Source of the DNA: Salinimicrobium sp035607535 | Lineage (GTDB): Bacteria; Bacteroidota; Bacteroidia; Flavobacteriales; Flavobacteriaceae | DNA length: 64,000 nt | Assembly (NCBI RefSeq): GCF_035607535.1 | Contig: NZ_JAYDZX010000002.1 | Coordinates: 124,001-188,000 of the forward strand | Direction: 5' to 3' | Shown: positions 59,014 through 64,000 of the stretch, in pieces | Numbering within the stretch: position 1 is the first letter of the stretch | Layout: each line of letters opens with the position of its first letter | Notes under the pieces: generated by a model | The model's input: the letters and a program-made list of their open reading frames with translations, nothing else | Databases searched by the model: none | What the model was told of the DNA's origin: nothing | Program-made: the position numbers and the translations under genes

Positions 59014-59067
59014 CACCCGCCTTGAAAAATCTCGGGGCGAGAACGTAAAACCTTAATTAAAGACGCT

Positions 59068-59556
59068 ATGTACGCAATTGTAGAGATAGCAGGGCAGCAA
59101 TTTAAAGTTGCGAAAGACCAAAAGGTATTTGTTCACAGACTTGCAGGAGAAGAAGGAGACAGTGTTTCTTTCGACAGAGTTCTTCTTACAGGTGATGGTG
59201 ACAATATCAATCTTGGCGCCCCAGCTATAGAAGGAGCATCGGTTGACGCAAAGATCACCAGGCACCTAAAAGGAGACAAAGTAATTGTTTTCAAAAAGAA
59301 AAGAAGAAAAGGTTACCGGGTTAAGAACGGTCACCGCCAGGCACTAACCGAGATCACTATTGAAGGAATTTCTGTGAACGGTGCTAAAAAAGCAACTTCG
59401 GCTAAGAAAGAGGAAAAATCTTCGAATAAAGAAGAAGCATCAAAGAACGATCTTAGTTCCAATACAGTTGCCGAACTTAGAGAAATGGCTAAGGAAAAAG
59501 GAGTTGAAGGATATTCTTCAATGAAAAAAGCCGAATTAATAGCTGCTTTAAGCTAA
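59068..59556 (+). CDS. rplU: 50S ribosomal protein L21 with C-terminal SAP/Rho-N-like extension
   Basis: Binds 23S rRNA in the large subunit. Residues 1-105 are ordinary L21 (YAIVEIAGQQFKVAKDQKVFVHRL to YRVKNGHRQALTEITIEGI). After a lysine-rich linker (KKATSAKKEEKSSNKEEASK) there is a 35-residue helical module (LSSNTVAELREMAKEKGVEGYSSMKKAELIAAL) that looks like a SAP or Rho N-terminal fold. The normal length is about 103; here it is 162. The extra domain may contact RNA or DNA. rpmA follows after 26 bases. Confidence 0.95.
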   Translation: MYAIVEIAGQQFKVAKDQKVFVHRLAGEEGDSVSFDRVLLTGDGDNINLGAPAIEGASVDAKITRHLKGDKVIVFKKKRRKGYRVKNGHRQALTEITIEGISVNGAKKATSAKKEEKSSNKEEASKNDLSSNTVAELREMAKEKGVEGYSSMKKAELIAALS

Positions 59557-59582
59557 AAGTTTAACAGTAAAAACGAAACAAA

Positions 59583-59843
59583 ATGGCTCACAAAAAAGGA
59601 GTTGGTAGTTCCAAGAACGGTAGAGAATCAGAATCGAAACGCTTAGGTGTGAAGATCTTTGGTGGACAAGCTGCCATTGCCGGAAATATCATCGTTAGAC
59701 AAAGAGGTACTGCTCACAATCCCGGAGAGAATGTGTACGCAGGAAAAGACCATACTTTACATGCCAAAGTTGACGGTATAGTAAAATTCACTAAAAAGAA
59801 AGACAACAAGTCTTACGTTTCAATCGAACCGTTCCAGGCTTAG
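59583..59843 (+). CDS. rpmA: 50S ribosomal protein L27
   Basis: L27 sits by the peptidyl-transferase centre. The 86 residues begin MAHKKGVGSSKNGRESESKRLGVK, the usual start with no cleavable N-terminal extension, and continue with QRGTAHNPGENVYAGKDHTLHAKVDGIVKF. It is the second gene of the L21-L27 operon and closes at a strong terminator. Confidence 0.97.
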   Translation: MAHKKGVGSSKNGRESESKRLGVKIFGGQAAIAGNIIVRQRGTAHNPGENVYAGKDHTLHAKVDGIVKFTKKKDNKSYVSIEPFQA

Positions 59844-59865
59844 TACTCTTTCTTTATTAGATATA

Positions 59866-59902
59866 AAAACCCTTCTGAAGTAATTCAGAAGGGTTTTTTT
59901 TA
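59866..59902 (+). terminator. Terminator after rpmA
   Basis: AAAACCCTTCTGAA pairs perfectly with TTCAGAAGGGTTTT around GTAA and is followed by more T. Confidence 0.95.
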
Positions 59903-59932
59903 TCTTTATAGTAAACCAATACCCTGAATGTC

Positions 59933-60250
59933 ATGGATTATGTAACTATTTATTCCACAAAGGACGGGAATGAGATCGCCGTCCTTAAAAGAGTCTATAA
60001 TGAAGAAGGGATTGATTACAGGATCGAGGATGCAGACCATACAGGAGAGGTGAAAAGGTTGCAGGTAGCTGAAAAAGACAAATCCAAAGCAAGGGAGCTA
60101 CTCGATCAAACGGGATTCTTAACTGCGAGTCAGGCACATGTTCCGGTGCGGCGGCGAATGGCGGGGAAGAGATGGATCTTTGTTTTTTTGGCTGCATTCC
60201 TTCTTATCATAGTGGTAGTGGTGATCTTGATGTTCATGAATGTAGAGTAG
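59933..60250 (+). CDS. DUF2007 protein with C-terminal membrane anchor
   Basis: Encodes 105 residues. The DUF2007 ferredoxin-like fold (VTIYSTKDGNEIAVLKRVYNEEGIDYRIEDADHTGEVKRLQVAEKDKSKARELLDQTG) covers about 1-65. A basic linker (PVRRRMAGKRW) and one hydrophobic helix (IFVFLAAFLLIIVVVVILMFM) anchor it in the inner membrane. Unlike the gene at 40.4 kb it has no zinc ribbon. The next gene is a second copy of the same architecture, 25 bases downstream. No activity is known for the family. Confidence 0.8.
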   Translation: MDYVTIYSTKDGNEIAVLKRVYNEEGIDYRIEDADHTGEVKRLQVAEKDKSKARELLDQTGFLTASQAHVPVRRRMAGKRWIFVFLAAFLLIIVVVVILMFMNVE

Positions 60251-60275
60251 AAAATCTGACTTTTAAACTAATAAA

Positions 60276-60596
60276 ATGATGAGCTATACCACCGTTTTTG
60301 AAACCTCAGCACAAAATCAGATCATTCTGCTTAAGAATATCTTCGATCAGAACAATGTGAGATACAAAGTTCTGGATGAATCAATGAACACTAATTTTCC
60401 TCTTGGAGTAAGAGTGCAGGTTCATAATAATGACATGAAGAGAGCTGAAGCATTAATGCGTGAAAATGGCTTTTTAGAAGATCCTGCTCCCGGAGAAGGC
60501 TCTGTTTCAATGGCCAAATTCTGGTTATGGTTGGTGATTGCGCTCGTATGCCTAATCTTTGCCGCTTTCCTCATCAACTTATTGATGCAGGATTAG
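60276..60596 (+). CDS. DUF2007 protein with C-terminal membrane anchor, second copy
   Basis: Encodes 106 residues. VFETSAQNQIILLKNIFDQNNVRYKVLDE and VRVQVHNNDMKRAEALMRENGFL form the DUF2007 core, followed by a Gly/Pro linker and one membrane helix (FWLWLVIALVCLIFAAFLINLLM). Two ATGs lie at the start (60276 and 60279). Its similarity to the preceding gene suggests local duplication and divergence. Confidence 0.8.
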   Translation: MMSYTTVFETSAQNQIILLKNIFDQNNVRYKVLDESMNTNFPLGVRVQVHNNDMKRAEALMRENGFLEDPAPGEGSVSMAKFWLWLVIALVCLIFAAFLINLLMQD

Positions 60597-60617
60597 TAGA
60601 CACGGAATTTGATTGTC

Positions 60618-60645
60618 TCCCCGAGCGGAGTCGAGGGGTCTCTTG
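60618..60645. repeat. Hairpin CCCCGAGCGGAGTCGAGGGG before the GIY-YIG gene
   Basis: CCCCGAGCGGAGTCGAGGGG folds as a short hairpin with one mismatch. It lies 27 bases upstream of a small GIY-YIG gene. I recall this motif as a frequent intergenic repeat in flavobacterial genomes, but that is from memory. Confidence 0.6.
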
Positions 60646-60670
60646 CGAAGATTGAGTTTACTTTGGAACA

Positions 60671-60991
60671 ATGAACCTTTATTGCGTCTACATCCTGAAA
60701 TGCTCAGATAAACTACTTTACACTGGCATAACAAATAATATTTCCAGACGATTAGATGAGCACAATGTAGGTGCTGATAAAAACAGCTTTACTTTTAAGA
60801 GGAGACCGGTAGAAGTTATTTTTCATCAGGAGTTTAATGATGTTAATCAGGCTATCTGGTTTGAGAAAAAAGTTAAGAAGTGGAGCGCCCAAAAAAAGAG
60901 GGCTTTAGCTAATGGTAATGAAAAACTTCTTAAGCTACTAAGCGAGTGCAGGAACGAAAGTCATTTCAAAAATAAGGAAAGGAAGAATTAA
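60671..60991 (+). CDS. GIY-YIG nuclease family protein
   Basis: Encodes 106 residues with a minimal GIY-YIG nuclease domain. The first strands read YCVYILKCSDKLLYTGITNNISRRLDEHN, with the V-Y-I and Y-T-G pairs and the conserved Arg in SRRL. The metal-binding Glu is in AIWFEKKVKKWSAQKKRALAN. It belongs to the small YhbQ-like branch rather than UvrC or homing endonucleases. The gene is preceded by a repeat-type hairpin and followed by a palindrome, which hints at a mobile or stray cassette. Substrate is unknown. Confidence 0.85.
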   Translation: MNLYCVYILKCSDKLLYTGITNNISRRLDEHNVGADKNSFTFKRRPVEVIFHQEFNDVNQAIWFEKKVKKWSAQKKRALANGNEKLLKLLSECRNESHFKNKERKN

Positions 60992-61062
60992 ATAAGAAGT
61001 CTATCTTGAACGATAGTTGAAAGGCTCGACCTGACAATACTATATTTCAGGTAAGAACAAAA

Positions 61063-61099
61063 ATAATACCCTTCAAAAAAGTCATTTTTGAAGGGTATT
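61063..61099. terminator. Bidirectional terminator containing the dispersed palindrome
   Basis: AATACCCTTCAAAAA and TTTTTGAAGGGTATT form a 15-bp stem around AGTCA, with A- and T-runs outside. The core CAAAAAAGTCATTTTTG is a copy of the dispersed palindrome. It lies between the convergent GIY-YIG and ahcY genes. Confidence 0.8.
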
Positions 61100-61151
61100 T
61101 CTATTTATAGCTTTTAATCTACAGACTATCGTCTAAAGACTACCGCCCAAT

Positions 61152-62468
61152 TTAATATCTGTAATACTCCGGCTTAAATGGACCGTCAACAGTCACGCCG
61201 ATGTATTTAGCCTGTTCTTCGGTAAGTTCAGTAAGTTCTACACCAATCTTTTCGAGGTGCAAAGCAGCTACTTTTTCATCCAGATGCTTCGGAAGCATAT
61301 AAACCTTGTTCTCGTACTCTCCGTTGTTGTTCCAAAGTTCAATTTGCGCCAGAGTCTGGTTCGTAAAGGAGTTACTCATCACAAAGCTCGGATGTCCTGT
61401 TGCACAACCAAGATTCACCAGGCGACCTTCAGCAAGAAGAATAATATCCTTTCCGTCGATGGTATATTTATCCACCTGTGGCTTGATCTCAGATTTCGTA
61501 TTTCCGTAGTTTTCGTTTAACCAGGCTACCTGAATTTCGTTATCGAAGTGCCCAATGTTAGCAACGATTGTTTTGTCTTTCATGGCCTTAAAGTGCTCTC
61601 CACGAACGATGTCCTTGTTTCCGGTAGTGGTGATCACGATATCGGCTTTTGGAAGTACTGTTTCAAGTTTCTTCACTTCAAATCCGTCCATGGCAGCCTG
61701 TAGCGCACAAATTGGATCGATCTCGGTAACAGTCACAATAGAACCTGCACCTCTAAAGGAAGCCGCGGTACCTTTACCTACATCTCCATATCCACAAACC
61801 ACAACTCTTTTCCCGGCGAGCATCACATCTGTAGCACGACGAATTGCGTCTACCGCACTTTCTCTACATCCGTATTTGTTATCGAATTTCGACTTGGTAA
61901 CCGAATCGTTAACGTTGATCGCAGGCATAGGAAGGGTTCCGTTCTTCATGCGTTCATAAAGTCTGTGAACACCGGTAGTGGTCTCTTCAGAAAGACCCTT
62001 AATACCCTCAGCAAGTTCAGGATAATTGTCCAGGACCATGTTGGTAAGGTCTCCACCATCATCCAGGATCATGTTAAGCGGCTTACGATCTTCTCCGAAG
62101 AAAAGCGTTTGCTCGATACACCAGTCAAATTCTTCAGCAGTCATTCCTTTCCATGCATAGACGGGAATACCGGCAGCAGCGATCGCAGCAGCAGCCTGGT
62201 CCTGGGTAGAGAAAATATTACAAGAGCTCCAGGTCACTTCGGCACCAAGGGCTACAAGAGTTTCAATTAGAACAGCGGTTTGAATGGTCATGTGAAGACA
62301 ACCTGCAATACGCGCACCCTTTAATGGCTGCTCTTTTCCATACTCTTCACGAAGAGACATGAGCCCGGGCATTTCTGCTTCGGCCAGTTCGATCTCTTTT
62401 CTTCCCCATTCTGCCAGGGAAATATCTTTTACTTTATACTTGGTATAAGGCACTGTTTTCGTTGACAT
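61152..62468 (-). CDS. ahcY: Adenosylhomocysteinase
   Basis: Hydrolyses S-adenosylhomocysteine to adenosine and homocysteine, removing the product inhibitor of all SAM-dependent methylations (for example BioB and SET-type reactions). The 438 residues have HMTIQTAVLIETL, CNIFSTQDQAAAAIA, the substrate-loop GVHRLYERMKNG and the NAD-binding VCGYGDVGKGTAASFRGAG. The C-terminal KPEYYRY is the usual family end. It is a single gene between a bidirectional terminator and a divergent promoter region. Confidence 0.98.
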   Translation of the reverse strand: MSTKTVPYTKYKVKDISLAEWGRKEIELAEAEMPGLMSLREEYGKEQPLKGARIAGCLHMTIQTAVLIETLVALGAEVTWSSCNIFSTQDQAAAAIAAAGIPVYAWKGMTAEEFDWCIEQTLFFGEDRKPLNMILDDGGDLTNMVLDNYPELAEGIKGLSEETTTGVHRLYERMKNGTLPMPAINVNDSVTKSKFDNKYGCRESAVDAIRRATDVMLAGKRVVVCGYGDVGKGTAASFRGAGSIVTVTEIDPICALQAAMDGFEVKKLETVLPKADIVITTTGNKDIVRGEHFKAMKDKTIVANIGHFDNEIQVAWLNENYGNTKSEIKPQVDKYTIDGKDIILLAEGRLVNLGCATGHPSFVMSNSFTNQTLAQIELWNNNGEYENKVYMLPKHLDEKVAALHLEKIGVELTELTEEQAKYIGVTVDGPFKPEYYRY

Positions 62469-62501
62469 ATTATTATATTTGATTTAGCATTTTCAGAAAT
62501 G

Positions 62502-62509
62502 CAAAAGTA
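62502..62509 (-). promoter_or_regulatory. -7 promoter box for ahcY
   Basis: On the minus strand TACTTTTG matches TAnnTTTG, 33 bases before the ahcY ATG, in the 62-base divergent gap. No SAH riboswitch is visible, and the gap is too small for one plus a promoter. Confidence 0.45.
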
Positions 62510-62530
62510 CAGAATATCTAAGAGTTATAT

Positions 62531-63166
62531 ATGCCCCTTTACAAAAGAATAACAATAAATCCTACCACTAAGGTGCTCATTTGGAAGATCGAAGAGCCTC
62601 TTGATGAACTGCGTAAAGGCATTGATCTTACCCCGTATTGCAGCGAGAGGGTGGAGGGGATGAAAAGTGAACTTCATCAAAGGGGGTTTATGAGTGTAAG
62701 GCATCTTTTGGCGGCTGCGGGTTACACAGATTTCGACCTTTTCTACGATGACGAAGGCAAGCCTCACCTGCGCGACGGTAAGTTCATCTCCATCACGCAC
62801 TCCTTCAATTTCTCAGGGATCATCGTGAGTGACCGGGAAGTGGGAATAGATATTGAAAAGCAACGGGACAAGATCCTGTTGATCGCACAAAAGTTCACGC
62901 CACTTGAAGAATATCGTACAGTTGCAAATACAGAGGCCCTTATTCGAAAGCTCACCATTGTTTGGGGCGCAAAGGAGGCGGTTTATAAGCTTTATGCGCA
63001 GCCAAAAGTGAGTTTTTTGCAGCACATCAATATTATCGACTTCGATTTTGATGATCTCAGGACTACCGGAAAAATCACCTTTAACGGGGAAACCAGCTGG
63101 TATGAATTCGAATTTTTGGAATTTGAAGGCTTTACCTGTGTTTACACTCTTAGAAAAGTTTCCTGA
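62531..63166 (+). CDS. 4'-phosphopantetheinyl transferase superfamily protein
   Basis: Transfers phosphopantetheine from CoA to carrier proteins. Sfp-type (about 211 residues). ISITHSFNFSGIIVS, EVGIDIEKQRDKIL with the Mg2+-binding Asp and Glu, and IVWGAKEAVYKLY with the W-x-x-KEA motif are present. The substrate (acyl carrier protein or a secondary-metabolite carrier) cannot be told. Its stop TGA overlaps the next ATG by one base, so the two genes are coupled. Confidence 0.9.
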   Translation: MPLYKRITINPTTKVLIWKIEEPLDELRKGIDLTPYCSERVEGMKSELHQRGFMSVRHLLAAAGYTDFDLFYDDEGKPHLRDGKFISITHSFNFSGIIVSDREVGIDIEKQRDKILLIAQKFTPLEEYRTVANTEALIRKLTIVWGAKEAVYKLYAQPKVSFLQHINIIDFDFDDLRTTGKITFNGETSWYEFEFLEFEGFTCVYTLRKVS

Positions 63167-63897
63167 TGCCGCAGGTGCTGGAGGGAATCATTGCTTCTGA
63201 AAAAGCCGGAAATAAACTTCTGGCAGTATTGATCGATCCCGAAAAGTTCATCCCTTCAACCGCGAAGGAATTCCTTAAGAAAATCCCTTTTTTGACCACC
63301 CATATCTTTATAGGTGGCAGCACGGTTATTCCTGAAGATCTGGAGAATTGTACCAAAGCTATTAAAGCTGAAACCAGTCTTCCCGTGATCTTGTTCCCGG
63401 GAGATCACCGGCAGATTTCGAATAAAGCGGATGCGCTGCTTTTTCTGAGCCTGCTCTCAGGTAGAAACCCCGATTATCTCATAGAGCAGCAGGTTCGCGC
63501 TGTTCCTTTGATCAGGAAAACCCAGCTGGAAGTGATTCCCACCGCCTATCTACTTATCGACGGGGGCAAAGAATGTGCTGTAGAAAGAGTTAGTAAAACT
63601 CGGCCGCTATCTCAGAACGATATTTCAGAAATTGTGGACACCGCACTGGCAGGTTATTACGCCGGAAAAAAACTCATCTACCTCGAAGCCGGAAGCGGAG
63701 CCTTAAATCCTGTTTCTCCCGAAATCATTTCCGCAGTAAAAGAGGCTGTAGACCTGCCCCTTATCGTGGGTGGCGGAATTCGTACTTCAGAACAGCTGGA
63801 GGAAGCTTATAATGCAGGTGCCGACCTGGTGGTGATAGGAACAGCTTTTGAGAACGGCAGCTTTCAATGTTCAGAAAATACGGCTTTTAAAAATTGA
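63166..63897 (+). CDS. Geranylgeranylglyceryl/heptaprenylglyceryl phosphate synthase (PcrB-type)
   Basis: TIM-barrel prenyltransferase of 243 residues that joins glycerol-1-phosphate to a polyprenyl diphosphate. LLAVLIDPEKFIPS, HIFIGGSTVIPEDL, ILFPGDHRQISNKADALLFLSLLSGRNPDYL (position about residues 81-111) and the C-terminal VGGGIRTSEQLEEAYNAGADLVVIGTAFE are standard PcrB/GGGPS blocks. The donor chain length in Bacteroidota is not predictable by eye. It overlaps the phosphopantetheinyl transferase by one base. Confidence 0.9.
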   Translation: MPQVLEGIIASEKAGNKLLAVLIDPEKFIPSTAKEFLKKIPFLTTHIFIGGSTVIPEDLENCTKAIKAETSLPVILFPGDHRQISNKADALLFLSLLSGRNPDYLIEQQVRAVPLIRKTQLEVIPTAYLLIDGGKECAVERVSKTRPLSQNDISEIVDTALAGYYAGKKLIYLEAGSGALNPVSPEIISAVKEAVDLPLIVGGGIRTSEQLEEAYNAGADLVVIGTAFENGSFQCSENTAFKN

Positions 63898-63972
63898 AAA
63901 TCAGTTGCTTAGTTGTGTAGAATTGGAGAATCTGTTATAAATTTAGAACAGTAAATCCAACAAATCATAATT

Positions 63973-64000
63973 ATGAAAACTGAAAACCCTGTTGTTTGGT
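63973..64000 (+). CDS. Start of a truncated gene, possibly a VOC-family (glyoxalase-like) protein
   Basis: An ATG at 63973 opens MKTENPVVW to the window edge. VOC-family proteins in flavobacteria often begin this way, but nine residues do not prove it. The 75 bases upstream are AT-rich and hold no other gene. Confidence 0.35.

Noticed and set aside
1..64000. tRNA, rRNA, tmRNA and riboswitch search by eye
   Set aside because: No cloverleaf with a TTCGAATC-type T arm and CCA-end context, and no conserved riboswitch core, could be recognised in any intergenic gap.

Overview
The window looks like a piece of a Bacteroidota chromosome, most likely a marine or halophilic member of the Flavobacteriaceae (Gramella/Salegentibacter-like). 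The evidence is the gene content: gliding genes gldD and gldE, a type IX secretion C-terminal signal, DUF4270 and DUF4199 proteins, a short AtpC encoded next to AtpD away from the other ATP synthase genes, and a complete Mrp cation/proton antiporter. The -7 promoter boxes also fit TAnnTTTG, and Shine-Dalgarno sequences are largely absent. The DNA is almost fully coding. I see no tRNA, rRNA, CRISPR array, prophage or intact insertion sequence. The genus is an inference.

Layout. 1-2.6 kb: sdhA (cut by the left edge) and sdhB. 2.6-5.2 kb: a methionine-type aminotransferase and an omega-amidase (Nit2-like), separated by an opposed hypothetical gene. 5.2-10.1 kb: an Ig-like lipoprotein, comF, a coiled-coil membrane protein and glyS. 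10.2-16.6 kb: a secreted T9SS cargo protein, exonuclease III, an OmpA lipoprotein, an M23 peptidase and a small membrane protein. 16.7-22.0 kb, minus strand: GNAT, radA, an odd esterase-like protein, a flippase-like membrane protein, panD and panC. 22.0-28.5 kb: a reduced GT5 protein, DUF4270, glmS, atpD and atpC.

28.5-31.0 kb is the only clearly accessory stretch. It holds a tandem array of about 230-bp units packed with short hairpins, a small XRE regulator/DUF2975 membrane protein pair with its own inverted-repeat operator, and a second block of the same hairpin families. 31.0-39.3 kb: an M61 peptidase, the seven-gene mrp/mnh operon and an MgtC-like protein. 39.3-46.7 kb: a biotin cluster (bioF, a DUF2007 protein, bioD, bioA, a SET-domain protein, a ketoacyl synthase, bioB, a JmjC-like cupin). 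46.8-54.8 kb: a SnoaL protein, recX, RNase G, an unlisted 29-residue basic protein, HU, then mutY-ssb-gldE-gldD, an EamA transporter and a 57-residue membrane protein. 54.9-58.3 kb: two M16 peptidases. 58.5-61.0 kb: DUF4199, rplU (with an extra C-terminal domain), rpmA, two DUF2007 proteins and a GIY-YIG protein. 61.1-64.0 kb: ahcY, a phosphopantetheinyl transferase, a PcrB-type prenyl transferase and the start of a last gene.

Most genes are housekeeping and cooperate in short operons: succinate oxidation, pantothenate (panC-panD), biotin, cation/proton exchange, ATP synthesis and gliding. The least explained signals are the 230-bp array with its two-headed hairpin elements, a dispersed palindrome of the form CAAAAATGnCATTTTTG at seven or more sites, the gene make-up of the biotin cluster, the 29-residue peptide, and promoter boxes so close to start codons that leaderless mRNAs are likely.
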